Shown: positions 12,592-26,200 of the stretch, in pieces | Position numbering within the stretch: position 1 is the first letter of the stretch | How the letters are laid out: each line of letters begins with the position of its first letter | NCBI GenBank assembly: GCA_009363875.1 | Contig: CM018695.1 | Span: 69,803,313-69,867,312, forward strand | DNA: 64,000 nucleotides | Source: Mikania micrantha | Lineage: Eukaryota > Streptophyta > Magnoliopsida > Asterales > Asteraceae | Reading direction: 5' to 3' | Made by a program: the position numbers and the translations under genes | Notes under the pieces: model-generated | Database searches by the model: none | Told to the model about the DNA's origin: nothing | Seen by the model: only the letters and a program-made list of their open reading frames with translations

Positions 12592-13385
12592 CCAAAATTT
12601 GAAATGGTACAATAAGAAGATAACTGAAATATATATTACTAATTTTTGATAACAAGATGCAAAAGTTATTAACAAGACTATTTTGTAAACACCTAATATT
12701 TTTTTTTAAACATAACGTTATATTTGTTGAATCAGAGAGATTATCTTATCTAAAATATACAAGATGCTAGTTGTGGTTGAATTTAAAAACTCGATGGAAG
12801 TTGAGGGTCTAAAGTTGTAAAAGATGAATTTTATAAAACCGAAAGAGAGATCAGGTTTATTAAATCGGCCTTAGGATTTCCTTCCCTGGAGACGAGCTTC
12901 GTTGATTTCGAATTTAAGGCTTAAATTGATGAGTTTCAACAAGTGCACGTGGAAATTCCTTGATGATGAAGGCACATGAACTCTAAACTATTAATTATGG
13001 AACCCTACGCAACAATTCGAGTAGGGAGTCAAAATTGTTATGTTTTTTTTAACGGCTTCAGACGAAACAACTGATTTAAGCCTAAATGGGCACACATCTA
13101 AGGGCAGGCCCAGTCGTCACCCTTCCATCCACCATACTAAAGGTGCGCAAATAAAGTTTTTTTGGAACCGGTTTTGGTTCCGGTCAACAAAGTCAAGAAC
13201 CAATTTTGGTTCCGGGTGTTGACCGATTTTTTCCGGTTCCGGTTCAGTTTATGGCCTGCACAGGTGAAACCAGTTTCAGTTTTTAGGTTCCGGTTTCAGT
13301 TCTGCTTCTAATTTGTCTGAAAAAGGGACATGTTTGTACCCACCGGTTCGGGTTGTCGGTTACGGTTCCGGTTTTTTGCCCCCCT
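12592..13385. other. Intergenic sequence with degenerate repeats, no gene seen
   Basis: About 13160-13380 holds repeated GGTTCCGGTT and TTTTGGTTCCGG words, like the inner part of a decayed hAT element, but clean ends were not found. No credible coding frame is present. Confidence 0.45.
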
Positions 13386-13508
13386 CTGCACCAGATAAGT
13401 GGAAAACGGATAAATCCATAAACCATCTCCCCTGCTTAGGTTTGAACCACTGACCTCAATAAGGTGCAGCTTCTTTCATTCATCACAATACCATTAAGCT
13501 AGAAGCCT
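13386..13508 (-). mobile_element. tRNA-like SINE head (relic)
   Basis: On the - strand, TAGCTTAATGGTA (box A-like) is followed at tRNA-like spacing by GGTTCAAACC (box B-like). The 3' body is not clear. It is more likely a SINE remnant than a functional tRNA gene, because no acceptor stem pairs. Confidence 0.45.
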
Positions 13509-13960
13509 TGTGTAAATTTTTTGTTGTTTGCTGATTTTATCTGGCTTTTTATGTTCTATTCATGTTCAGATTGTATAAATTATTGTTGTAATTGTGTTTG
13601 ATGCTAAGTTGAAGCACGGTCAAAGTTGGGGGTCAAACATTATATATAGTATTTTCTATGATGTCTTCCAATTGTAGGTTGGATGATGGGTTCAAGGTAA
13701 AAAAAACAATAATAAAACACCCATAATTAAACGAAGATGAATGAATACATAAGTTCTAGACTTGCCATTCAATAAACTTAGGGTAAAATAAAAATGAAAA
13801 CAAGCGCGTAAATTTATAAAGAAGACGAATATATCTAATTTATTAAAATAAATGAATTGATTTGTTATTAAAAACAAACAAACAAACATAAACAAGCAAA
13901 TGACCGAACTTTTTGTTAAACGATCAACGAATGGTTCATTTGCATGCCTATACACAATTA

Positions 13961-14740
13961 GGGGATGTTTGGTTGGATCTGAATTATAAAGTGCTGAATG
14001 GTTAAGATGTCTGAATGCTTAAGAGGGTCTGAACGATTAATTGTCTGAATGCTTAAGGGTGTTTGGTTAACACATCTGAATAAAACAAAAAAAATCCCCA
14101 ATTTCTCTCAAAACCCTACTTCCCGTTTTCTTCCTGTCGCCGTCTTCTTCCCGTCTCCTTCATGAGCCGCCGGCGAGCACCACCAGCGAGCACCACCGCG
14201 AGCACCATAGTGACCCGCGAGCATCCCATCGTCGATCCTTCACATCCCATCGTCGATTAGGGTTTCGCCGCATCCATCGTCATCCCCTGTGGTGCGAACC
14301 ATCGAGCGATGGTGGCGGCGTGATGGTGACGGCGCGATGGTGGTGGCTAGATGGTGGTGGCTGGATGGTGTCATCGGAGGTGGCTGATGGAGTCGTCGGT
14401 GATGGCTAACGAATCGCGATGGTGGTGGCTGGATGGTGTCATCGGAGGTGGCTGATGGAGTCGTCGGTGATGGCTAACGAATCGCGATGGTGGTGGCTGG
14501 ATGGTGGTGGCTGGATGGTGTCATCGGAGGTGGCTGATGGAGTCGTCGTTGATGGCTAACGAAACACAAAGGTAGATTGGGAATGCTTCAAGTTTCATTC
14601 AGACTCTTCCCCATGCTGAACCATTCAGATCTGAATGGAACCATTCAGAGGCATCATTTTACCCAACCAAACACGCTTGCCTCTTACCGATTCAGAGGCA
14701 GCCTCTGAATGGAATCATTCAGAGGCAAACAAACACCCCC
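13961..14740. mobile_element. PIF/Harbinger-like non-autonomous element
   Basis: Terminal inverted repeats GGGGATGTTTGGTTGG and CAAACAAACACCCCC are flanked by TTA on both sides (13958-13960 and 14741-14743), the 3-bp target site typical of PIF/Harbinger. The ends carry repeated TCTGAATG/CATTCAGA words. The middle (about 14100-14570) is strikingly GC-rich and includes an 82/68/82-bp tandem array. No transposase ORF is present. A truncated relative lies at 1862-2332. Confidence 0.8.
14334..14565 (+). repeat. GC-rich minisatellite inside the Harbinger-like MITE
   Basis: Three tandem units start at 14334, 14416 and 14484, each beginning GCGATGGTGGTGGCT and ending GATGGCTAACGAA. Units 1 and 3 are 82 bp. 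Unit 2 is 68 bp and lacks one 14-bp GGCTGGATGGTGGT-type subrepeat. Confidence 0.85.
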
Positions 14741-16012
14741 TTAGTCAATTTATTATCTTTAATAATTGACGCAATTAGTCCTTATATGTAAAAAAACTAA
14801 AATGCTCTTTTATTTTACTTAGAAAATATTAATGGCAATGACTTAGAGCTGATTGAGACGGAACATATATGTCAAGAAGCAAATATAACGTACATTATCA
14901 AAAATTTGGATGAAAATTGTTTTTTTTTTGTACTAAATCACATAGATAAAAACAAAGTTTTCTCTAAAGTTTATGTTGCAATCCAGCAAACAAATTATAA
15001 AAACGGAGATTTTATAAAAACATTAAATATCATAAAGTATTTGGAAAAACATATCATATTAAATATCAAATAAAAAAAATAAATTGATGCTCTGCGTTGT
15101 TTTATAAGGGGGAAAAAGTCCCGTCCCTTCACACAAATTGTTTATCGCTACATTGAGATCGGGTGTTACGTACACCAAACCCCATTATTATTTGTTCACA
15201 TTTCTGTTATGAGTGTTTAAATTCGAATATTTGAATTTTTTTGAGAGTGGATTTCATTTTCAAAATCCTGATTTATTTTGAATTTCAAATTCAGCCATCT
15301 GAAATTCGTAATTCAATAATTGCAAATTCGAATTTGGTTAATAATCAAATATTTTAAATGACTAGTCTAATACACACGCGTTGCAGCGGAAAACACAACA
15401 CTTAAGTTGGATGTTTTAAAGGTTTGCATGATTCGTTTATTGAGTCATAACCATAACAAAAACAATTTTTTTTAACTTAGTAGTTAACTAAAAGTGGCTT
15501 TAACTACTAACATAAAAGGACGAATGCATCAAAAATGTCAATAAGTGATTCATTTGTTTTGAACGGTTTTCTTTTATAATCACTTTATTTCACTTAAATT
15601 CTTAAAAGCTACCAATGTGAGACAAAGTGAAAACACAAACAAACATTTAGATTAGAATTAAAAAGTTGTATCATATGCTATAAAAGTTGTAAAACTCTTA
15701 ATTTTGAGAGATTTAAGCAAATTAATATTTTGTCCTTCTAATATGTATTATATAGTAGTATAGATAAACTATATCTATCAATATATTTCTTTTAATTTAT
15801 AAAATAATTAAATAAATTAAATAAATAATTATAAACATATATATATTTAAAATTTTGGGTATTAGTTCAAATTTTGTAATTTTTTAAACATTTAGATAGT
15901 TTGGATATCCTAAATATCTTAAAATTTTGAATTCAACATCTGAATCCTAAATTTTCAAATATCTGAATTTTGGAATATTTTGGATTTATAATTTCATATA
16001 GGTTGAGTTTGA
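14741..16012. other. AT-rich intergenic sequence, nothing recognised
   Basis: There is no credible coding frame, and no clear transposon ends were found on either strand. Confidence 0.5.
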
Positions 16013-16080
16013 TTTATGAGAGTTTTTTCATATCTATCACACCTATGTGTGATAGATATAAAAAAAATCTCTCATAAATA
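16013..16080. repeat. Near-perfect hairpin
   Basis: TTATGAGAG...ATATCTATCACAC is followed by GTGTGATAGATAT...CTCTCATAA. The stem is about 29 bp with a loop of only a few bases. It overlaps a chance 60-aa ORF on the - strand. The degenerate GAGCTCGAG-type relic that follows (16120-16500) resembles the MITE at 12050-12583. Confidence 0.8.
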
Positions 16081-16318
16081 CACGCATAACAAATTAAGTC
16101 GACTTGTGAGAAATTTAATATTTGATATGTAAAAAGCTCAAGGCAACTTAGATGAGCCTGAGTCTGAGCCTTAAGTATGATCCTTTTAATTATCAAGCTC
16201 GAATTTTACATGTTGAGCTCGAGTCAACCCGCAAGCATAAACAAATCTTTTGTATTTATATATTTTTATATATAAAATTATGATAGATATAGTAAAATCA
16301 TAAATATTATGCTATACA

Positions 16319-16320
<2 letters not shown>

Positions 16321-16357
<37 letters not shown>

Positions 16358-16358
16358 T
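16321..16358. repeat. (AAT)n microsatellite
   Basis: About 12 uninterrupted AAT units inside a decayed, GAGCTCGAG-containing repeat (16120-16500). Confidence 0.9.
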
Positions 16359-16500
16359 AGTTATAAATATTCATAAATTTAATAATAAATAAATATTTAT
16401 ACAAGTCGAACTCAAGTTCTGTAAAATCAGAATGAGATGAGTTTGAACCTTAGTTAACTTGAACTTGACTTTACTTGTTTTCAAGCTACCCATAAACATT

Positions 16501-17409
16501 AATAACACATGCTAACTAAACGAAATAATAACCTTTAACAATTAAAAAGAAATTATCACACAATAAGTAAATATTAAATTTATTTTTTATTTTTAGTTTT
16601 GGGATTGCTTCAAATAATAATAGGGTCATTTACCACTTGGAATTTTTCGTTCTCTCATTGAGATTTTAACTTGTATAACCTCTTTAAATTTTGTATAGTA
16701 TTATCGTTTTTTTTTTTACGGATGAGGTAATGTTGACTTGTATCATTGTGTCAACGTATGCATACTCAGTTTTCGTTTGTCTTAATTTGAAAATTGGTCC
16801 GTCCTATGAAGGTGAATGAACGAAAGTGTTAACGTTGTTCCTCATTGTCGTGCTTACAATACGAGTGTAAATATAGCTTCTTCAATGCAAGGGTTATGCC
16901 TGGCCATTTTCTTGATTCATAAATCAGATAGGTTTGTCTGTAAATTAGTTCATTATGGTATATATTGTTGGATTTATCAATGTTGTTAAATTTCTATTCA
17001 TTAGCCAAATTTAATATTCTTTCATACTTATGAATACAACATGTTAGGTGCATACAATATATATTAATGTACTTGTATCTTCTTTGAGTTGGCTTTTGTT
17101 TTTTCAGGTTCAGTATACACACACGGTTATATATCATGTTTTTTTTGTAATTTTAGTATTAAATATAACTTAGATAAAATATAACATCCGTTCGTTATGT
17201 ATTCTATTTGCTCAGATTATGTGGTGTAATTAGACATTGTATCTTGTTCTTTCTTTTATGTTTTCTACTTTGTATTCACCAGTATTAGTTTAAGCTATTA
17301 AGTGTGTTGCATTGTTCGTTTGTATAAGACAAAGTGTGTACGTGTATAATTCATAATAATGAATAAATAAAAGTAATATGAGATATCTGACCCAAAAGTT
17401 ACTATAGAT
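16501..17409. other. Intergenic sequence, nothing recognised
   Basis: AT-rich, with no credible ORF and no clear transposon boundaries. Confidence 0.5.
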
Positions 17410-18000
17410 GCAACCAATGATGGACCTGAATTTTTTTATGGGAGTCAAAAATATTTTATTGACAATTATTTGTTGTTAAATATTTTACTTTTTGGACCAG
17501 TTTGAATCTGGTTGGATCGGATCAACAAAACAAATGATAAAACTTAATTAAATCATAAATACATAATAAAAATACGTTAAATTGTCATCTTGTTGATTAA
17601 GAATTTAAGATGATATGATAAAAAAAATTTCTGACAAAATTAGTTGGAATACTATGCTAATTAACAAATTTGATACTTAAAGAAGGTGATCGAAGGTCCA
17701 AGATTTCTTTTGAAAAATTATTTCATATTATCTAAATATACAAATTATACCAAAATCAACTAATTTTATCATTAAGCTAAGAAGTTTTAACTTTTTAAAT
17801 TATACCAAAACAAATGATAAAACTAAATTAAATCATAAATACATAATAAAATATGTTAAATTGTCATCTTGTTGATTAAGATGATATGATAAAATCTGTT
17901 TTTTTCGTGTAAAAATTTGTTGGAATACTATTCAATTAACAAGTTTGATACTTAAAGAAGGTGAAGGTCCAAGTTTTCTTTTGAATTCTCCTTGATGGTG
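17410..18000. mobile_element. Decayed relative of the 10009-10825 hAT element
   Basis: It shares order and wording with that element's interior (GGACCAGTTTGAAT, AAATCATAAATACATAATAAA, TTAAGATGATATGATAAAA, CTTAAAGAAGGTG...TCCAAG). The same internal block occurs twice, at about 17535-17720 and 17810-17985, so an internal tandem duplication followed. Intact termini were not found. Confidence 0.6.
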
Positions 18001-18423
18001 TTATGTTTATGTTCTTATTGAGAAAATACGCACAGGACATTGAGAGGAGAATACATGTGTTTTTATAATTAGGGCAAAACTGACTCATTAAATCATTAAC
18101 CACCAAATTTACATATAAGTCCCCCAAGATATTAACTTTCATCAAATTATGTATCTTAACTTTAGGGACTATATTTGTCAAATGGTTAAAAGCCTTTTAA
18201 TGGATTTCTAACAGTTTAGGGATCGAATAAAAAGTTGTTGTCAGGTGGTTAGTGTTAATATATCATCTCCTTTATAAAAACAATATAGAAATGAAAATTA
18301 TTTTTAGAAATAACTTCTTTTAAATAAATAAATATTCATATAGTTGAATGCATTATTTAACTTTTAGAAACTATATCAATCAAAAAAACATACTCAGTAT
18401 ATCCCGCCATTAGCATGCTAAGG
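18001..18423. other. Intergenic sequence, nothing recognised
   Basis: No credible coding frame or element ends. The 81-aa - strand ORF overlapping 17936-18181 runs through a transposon relic. Confidence 0.45.
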
Positions 18424-18509
18424 CAGGGTCTGAGGAGGGTGAGATGTAGACAGCCTTACCCCTACCCCGTAGGGGTAGAGAGGCTGCTTCCAGTGAGACC
18501 CTCGGCTCA
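18424..18509 (+). mobile_element. Au-SINE-like fragment
   Basis: The block GGGTCTGAGGAGGGTGAGAT, then CAGCCTTACCCCTACC, GGTAGAGAGGCTGCTTCC and GAGACCCTCGGCTC, matches the well-known conserved core of the plant Au SINE family. That identification is from knowledge of the family and was not searched. Flanking TSDs are not clear. Confidence 0.65.
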
Positions 18510-18535
18510 TGATGCTTGATCAACCGTCCGAAACG

Positions 18536-18579
18536 ATTTTAACGTTATTTTCACTGAATAAGTAAAATAACGTTAAAAT
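18536..18579. repeat. Perfect 16-bp hairpin
   Basis: ATTTTAACGTTATTTT (18536-18551) is exactly complementary to AAAATAACGTTAAAAT (18564-18579), with a 12-bp loop. It lies just after the Au-SINE-like fragment. No U-run follows, so it is not a terminator. Confidence 0.8.
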
Positions 18580-19034
18580 TAGTGCAATTTTACTTTTGCC
18601 CCTCAAGAGCTGTCGACACATATATACATTATATGTGCGCACCGCTAACGGGGCGTTTTTAGAAACTATATATTTTTACTAAATGTTTACTAGCAAACAC
18701 ATTTTATTGCTAGACAAACATGTCGTTTTTAGTTGACACTTATCTAAGACTATGCATATATGACTATTTTTGCGAACCATATCATGTTTGCCTTCTTCAA
18801 ATGACAAGCTTTAATCTGGTACATAGAGCTTAATTTGTTCTCTAAGTAGTCTATAAGTCTTGGTTTATATGGGTTTATTAGGAAGTGGTGCATATGTGAC
18901 ACATCCCTATTTGTTTCCTCCCGTGACTTAATTAGTAGTTTGTTATTTTTTGATCCAGGTGAACACCATTCTTATCGCCACGGGTTCTTGGACATTTTGT
19001 GGGTGATTTGATACGACAACTTCATTCTTAGGCG

Positions 19035-19640
19035 CTTTTTGAGCAGTGACAGACGTAGGAATTTTTTTAAATAAGTTCACTATTTTCAGACGTTTTTATC
19101 AGATATATAACCGAACATAAAAATTTTTAGTTTGGGTTTACGATTGTACCTAAAATAGTGCGATATACGAAGTTAATTAATAATTAAAAATATCATTGTC
19201 AATAAAGAGTTCGAAAATGCGGAGTGCAATCTTGTTCAAGATTTTTTACCTTTAGACCAAGCGGGACACTCTCATGCGGGGTCCAAGGGGCAACGATCCT
19301 GGCGGGATACAAGGGGCAGAGCCCCTAGTGGCGGTCCAGAGGGTTAAACCGGCAATAACTACCATTTCGCTTGCTAAGTTTATATCACCGGAAAGTGATT
19401 TTAACACGATCGTATAGAAATCCAAGCATAGATTATCAAGAATTTTTTTCTAACAAAGATCATTTACCACATTCAAGTTGGCAAATTGTTGGAAAAATCA
19501 CATTAATGATTCTCTCTTAATAATAATTGTGGGTTCACCTAACCTTTTAAGATTTTCAAAAACAAAAAACTCTTACTAAATCTTCTAAACACGGTTGGTT
19601 CCCGTGAACCCAAACCAAAAGCCTAGATCCGCCCATGCCC
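19035..19640. mobile_element. Possible decayed hAT-like element
   Basis: Ends resembling the GTGGCGGA...TCCGCC type are present: CAGTGACAGACGTAGGAATTT on the left and GCCTAGATCCGCCCATG on the right. GGGGCAACGATCC and GGGGCAGAGCCCC lie inside. No matching target duplication was seen, so the limits are approximate. Confidence 0.35.
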
Positions 19641-20121
19641 TCAAGGATTCATGCAACCTCATTTTGATGTTACTTTGCATCTATCTTAGCTAGCTTAGGT
19701 ACTTATGCGATATTTTCCAGCGCATTGGTCTGTGTCCTTGAAAACCTTTTTACGCCGATGTAACCTTTACAAAGACTCAACCCAGAATAAATATAAATTT
19801 TATTAAATGATAAATTAAATTATTATAAATAATAAAAAAAGATAAATATATGTTTCAAGAAAGAAAAAATAAAACTAATAATTTTGAAATCTCAAACGGG
19901 TTACAATTAGCTCAACCCAAACCCAACCTTTTTTTATAAGTAGATCAACACGAGCATGACCTGCTTTTTAAATCGAGTTATATATGTCAACCAAAAACAT
20001 GATCATTTCCGTGTTATGTTCGGGTCGTATCTGGAATTGACACCCTTATGTAAGAACCATACAAGCATCCAAGTCATTTTCACATACATTACGGTGTCTT
20101 TGTGTGTGTACCATATATGCA

Positions 20122-20127
20122 TATATA
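20122..20127 (+). promoter_or_regulatory. Possible TATA box of CA2
   Basis: TATATA lies 137 bp before the CA2 ATG, followed by CT-rich leader sequence. The assignment is positional only. Confidence 0.35.
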
Positions 20128-20263
20128 GATGACACTTTATTCAACCAAAAACAAACAACATATTCATCTCTCATCTTCCTGTCTCTCTCAAACTCAAAAT
20201 ATCAACTCTCTATTTAATCTATAAACATACACACTTATAATCAATCTCTCTAATCTATGTAAC

Positions 20264-23200
20264 ATGAAGAACATGCAATCAATATCCATTTTTGCACATG
20301 GGTTTCTTTTGGTTATGCTTATTTTCTCCCATCCATCTTCAACTCAAGCTCAAGAAGTTGGTAATTGAACTAGATTATATACTAAAAAACTTTAAAAAAA
20401 AAAAAATCTTTTGATTTAGATCAAAACATATGATGAAAAGAAATTATATATATAGCCATGTGAGTGTTGTTAATTTTTTTTTTTTTTTTGGGTTCATGTA
20501 GAGGATGAAAGAGAATTTGATTATGTGATAGGAGGTCCGATCGGACCAGAGAAATGGGGTGAGATAAAGGAAGAATGGTCATTGTGTAGCACTGGGAAGA
20601 TGCAGTCTCCCATCGATATGTCCAATCCACGTGTAGAAAGGGTGGTGAACCCTTACACTCTCAATAGAAATCATAAGCCTTCTTATGCTACACTCAAAAA
20701 TAGAGGTCATGACATTTCGGTACGTAATATTTATATATACAAACATCAAACTAAATTAAATTAAATAACGTGTGTTGTATAATGGGTAAATTCAATTGTT
20801 ATTAATTTGGATCATCAATTATAGATAAAGAAATTCACCTAATTGAAGACAAAACAATGTTTTTAAAAAATGGACATCGATAGGGCTGTAAACTAACCGA
20901 ACGTTCAGCGAACAGTTCGTAAACCGTTCGGCAAAAAGTTCGTTTATGTTCGTTCGTTTAATAAACTAACAAACACGAACATGAAATTCCGTTCGTTTAG
21001 TTAAATAAACGAACATGAACAGAGGTCATGTTCGTTCATTTGTGTTCATGAACGTTCGGTAACATGTTCGTTTACGTTTGTTTATGTTCGGTTAAGTTCA
21101 TTTATTATATTTATTCGTTAAATATGTTGTTTATTTATAATTTTTAGTTTAATACCATAATACTTAAGTTATTTTTAGTTTAATACCATAATACTTAAGT
21201 TATTTTTAGTTTAATACTATAATATCTTAATTTATATATTTATAAATGACATCTTCATTGCTTGAGATTAAAAATGTTGATTTTTATTGTTTAAATTATG
21301 TGTTCGTTAGCGTTCGTGAACCATTCGTAAACAAGCTAAATTCCTTAATGAACGAACACGAACAAGAATTTCCGTTCGGTAAGCGTTCGTGAACAAGTTA
21401 AAAGTTAAACGAACGAACAAGAACAAGGCCCCATTCGTGTTCGTTCGGTTCGTTTACGGCCCTAGACATCAAATTCATCTCTACATAAATCACCTTCCTC
21501 ACAGAGATAAGGGGAAACGTGGTGCATAAGGCTGCTACACATGTATATATGCACGGATTTAGGGTGCTAAATATAGGTGTGCAAAACTGTTTTATTTTAT
21601 TTTATTTTATTTTTTTTATAATTTTTAAATTGGTTTCGGTTCTAGTCAAAATGTTATTTTTAGTTAAAAATATTGGTTTCGTTTCCCTCGCAACATTTAT
21701 TATGTGTTCCATAAATTTCCGCCCCCTCTTAATACGCTCAAACTCCGCCACTGTATACATATATAATTACTTTATGTGAAACTGAAATATGCTTCAAAAC
21801 TAGCAAGAAGCTGTTGGAAAAATTCGTTAATAATTGCTATCCGAAATCAATATTTATATCCATTCAAGTTCAAGAAACTTGATTTTCGGATAATCCAATT
21901 GAGAGCTAGTCTTCTGTGATACAAATTTCAATTGATCCTTGCTTCTGCGAATTCGTTTTCTTCTTAAACACCAATAAATAAATAAAATTCATTTAGTTTC
22001 AGGGCATGGCCCCCTTGACTCCTATAGAACTACCACTAGGAGCTCTGCCTTTAGGACCCCGCAAGGGGCAAGGAGCTCAGAAAGTATTAAATGAGTGTGC
22101 ATAAACTAAAATATACAAACAATTGTTGCAACCTGTAAATATGTTTTGTATACATAATTACTTTCGATCAACCAACTAATTTTTACACTATATATTTACA
22201 TTTATTATTTAACCAAAGAAACGAAAACGTACGTCCTCTCATATAATGGCTTTTCACGATAAAATTAGTTCGTTCTTGTTTTTTCAAATGGACCCATAGC
22301 TTGCTACCACTTTTAAGTTTGATTCCCGCTTAGCACGATTTTTCTTGAAATCTACCGATTCGATTGTTTGCGACTGCACTTTACGTGTTCCTTCCGGTTA
22401 GTCGGGTATTGAAGGAGGACACAAAGGTTTAACACCTAAGTAGGTTCACACGCTTATTAAAAAAATTGACCCATAGCGCCACCAAACCTAAGAAATCATA
22501 CCCAGTCTTTCTTATAAAAACGATTATTTTGTTAATTAATATTTTGTCAAATAGTTAAGACATATTGTAATTTAAAAAAATTGTCAACATAGCAAGTATT
22601 TAACTATATATTTAGCTAAAATTTATAAGATGCATTTTTGAGTTTGAATCTTATTTACGTTAAATGTTGTACATGTTTTTTTTTACTTGCTCGGTATAAT
22701 TTTTAAGTGTATGAAAGCATCATTAGATATATATTTTTTCATTAAAAAAAATGGTAAACGTCACCATTAGGCGCCCCTCACCGACCGGTCACTCGGCCAA
22801 TATGAGAAAGGTAAATCACATGACCTAGGAAGAATTGGTTGGTGCCGTGCTTTGAACCTTAGACATGTATTATAGATTGCCACCCCCTTACCATTTGGTC
22901 ACCATCGTGGGGACATATTTTTTCATTAAGGTAAACGATAAATAAGGGATTTTACCATAAAGTTAACACAATAAGATAATGATATTAAACAGAACATTTC
23001 AGTTACTTACATTGAAGGTTTTTCTCTTTAAAACCCAATAGTCGATAGTCTTATTGGTTTACTGGCTGGATTGGCTTCACTAGACGGACCAGATTTTAAA
23101 AACCAATAACATAATAAATATTATAAAATTTATATATAAAGTTAATTAAAAAAATTCAAAATCGGTTTTAACCACTGCTATTCACCGATTGCCTCCCTAG

Positions 23201-26200
23201 TTCACTTGAATAGCGATTGAAGTATAAGCTAATCAAGCAAGTTTCATGACTGGTTCGACCGACCGGTCCAGTTCGGTTACGGAAGCACTATTATATGTAA
23301 TTTGTTTTTACTTTGTATATTTATATAGATTTATAATTGTTACAATTTGTAATGTATTAAATTTTGCAGCTTCAATGGGAAGGAGATGCGGGGTCTATTC
23401 TCATCAACAACACCGAGTATGCATTGAAACAAGCACATTGGCACTCACCTTCAGAGCATACCATCAATGGCAGAAGGTATATTTACGCCTAGATGTATCC
23501 ACGGGTTAAATCAAGGCCGGCTTACATACTAAAATAAAAAGCCCTATCTTAGGGCCCCAAAAAATCCAAGGGCCCCCAAAAATCAAAAGATTTTAAATTT
23601 TCGAGATAAATCGACTTTTTAGTTGTAGGAGATTCTGATTGTAGTACATTTTTTGGTTGTTTTAATATTTGTAATTAATAAGCCTTTAAACATAGGAGGG
23701 ATGGGTTGGGTTGGGTAACAAGTCGGAATGATTTCGTTTTGGAGTAAATGTGTGTTAGGATGAGTTTTAAGCAAAAATTATTTTTAATCTAAATGAGTCA
23801 TTTTTAAAAAGTTTCAATTTATTTCAACATAAAATAGTCCATTTTAATAATTTTTAGTGACTTTTTCATCAAACATATTATAGATAATTTTTAACCATTT
23901 AAATTCATACTATTAAAATAGTTTTTATGTTACACATCTTGACCCATATTTTGTTAAAGTTTTTGTCGTCTCAACTCATTGTATGTTATGTTTTAACCAT
24001 TTCAACCCAAAATACAGTAATTGTTCACCTAAATCAACTAATTTATCCTGCTTTGTGTCAAGATTGTCGGGATAGTAATTAATTTACACATTTTGTTTGC
24101 GATTTATACTTTTTATAGTTCTTTTTCATGAAAATTTATATTTTTTGTGTCTCAAACTTGGAGAGAATTTTTATTTGCAATCAAAAGAGGCCCCGATTTT
24201 CTAAACCTTCTTTAGGCCACCTAAAGGCTTGAGACGGCTCTGGGTTAAATCAGAGGGCCGGGTTCACTACTTGAAATTGGTTTAATCTTGTTCTATTTTT
24301 GGCTCTGTCACTTAATACACGCGAACATGCATACGAAGATACGTATGTTCAATAGTAGTATTTATAACCACATGATTTATAGAGTTGATATAACTTCATT
24401 TACTTTAATTTTAAAATAAAAAAAATCATGTGGCTAACTATGTATTTTTGCTTCTTCAATTGTAAAATAAAATCTAATAAAAAAGTGTTATCACTGTTTA
24501 CTTCATGGGCAGTTCTTAAGAGGGCTCCGACTCACCCGTTTTTATAGTCAGAAAGGTAGTTTCGGTATCATTTTTTTCTGAAAATCCTTCGCTTCCTTTC
24601 ATATCTAAAGTTTAAAAATTTAGGTTAGGGCTTTAGGCTCATAAGTTTTTTAGGTCCATGTATATATTATTTTTTGTTTTATATGCATGCAATGTATAAC
24701 AGCCATTCGTTTGTTTAATTTTTCAGGAAAAAGTTTAGAGTTCAATTCCTATCAAGGATGTATTTAATATAGTTTACGAGTAGATCAATATATGATTAGT
24801 TTATTGTTAAAAAAATAATATAAATAGAGAAAAATTAACTTATTTATCTCGTTTTTGAATTTTATGCACTATATTATAAATCAAAATAATAAATATATAC
24901 ACACAAAAGGGCTCTAGTTACATTATTTGTTTTAAGCCCTCACAAAACTTTACCATGCATGAATTCAATGTGCATATTTAAATAATCATGTTTTATAGTT
25001 ACAATAATCGTATTAATAATTAATAGATAGATTAAGGTAAGCAGGATAAGTAATCTAATTAACAAACACTAATAATAACAAAATTATATATATTATAAAA
25101 AGAATTGAATGATTTTCTAGAAAAAAAAAAGTTGTATTAATTAGTTGTTGAATAAATTTCTAAATTCGTGTGTATTTATAAACAGCTACGACCTGGAAAT
25201 TCATCTGGTCCACATGAGCAACGACAGCAAAATAGCTGTTATGGCTGTTCTTTACACTCTTGGCATACGTGACAGTTTTCTTTCTATGGTAACTTATAAT
25301 TATTACCCTCAACTCAATCTTTTCTTTTACATTTCAATATAATGTTCACTTCACTCCCTTTTTGTTACTGCTGTTATAACGTCGGTGACCATAGCTCGTT
25401 CGAAAAAGCTTGTTTGTATTGAACCAATCCCAAGTCCGGATTGGCTTGGTTTGGCTTGATTTTTAATATAGATGCACATATACTTACACATATGTATTAT
25501 ATTACACGCATGATTGCATTATAGTTACCTATGTTTATACTAAAAAGCGAAAATAAAACCGGATATATATCATTTTTTATGATCGGCGTCTTATTTTTAT
25601 TTTTTTCCCTTTCTCGTTCTATTAAATAATCATATATATAGGGAAGTGATCATATAATAACCCTCTCTAATTGACAAAACTCAATAACTCAAATTCAATG
25701 GTTTAAATTTCCAAGATTAAATCTAATGGTAACATGTGTCACTAATTAATTTTTAATACAAAAGGGCATTATGGTCTTTTGTCTTAATTACAAAAATCAG
25801 ATTTAATATAAGAGTGACAAGTGTCACACTCTTAAAAAACCATCTATTTACCTATTTTTAAATTAAAGTTTTTCCCCTTGATTTTTATACACTTATAACT
25901 TTTTTATACTATGTATTTTTTTTATAAAAATTACACCATTAAACTCGTCATATTTTTCTCGTTAATTTCATTATAGTCATGCCAATTTTTTTTCGAGCGT
26001 TCGTAATTACACTAACGTAAAAAACATAAGTACAATAATTTTTCTCTTTTTTCAAAAATTTTCCATCAGTTTTTTTCTCTCATCTTAAATATATATTACA
26101 AACTTATTTTTTATTATAAAATTTAGTTAATTAGATAAATTTATATCAAATAAGATAGAAAGTTAGATAATTGTAACGTAAAATTAATAATAAGTTACAG

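Noticed and set aside
13386..13508. Possible tRNA genes at SINE heads (also 7600, 22860, 52550 and 55820)
   Set aside because: Boxes A and B are present, but acceptor and anticodon stems do not pair, and non-tRNA bodies follow.
14334..14565. Possible CRISPR-like repeat array (also the 43-bp array at 26198)
   Set aside because: Units are directly adjacent with no unique spacers, and this is a plant nuclear genome. They are minisatellites.
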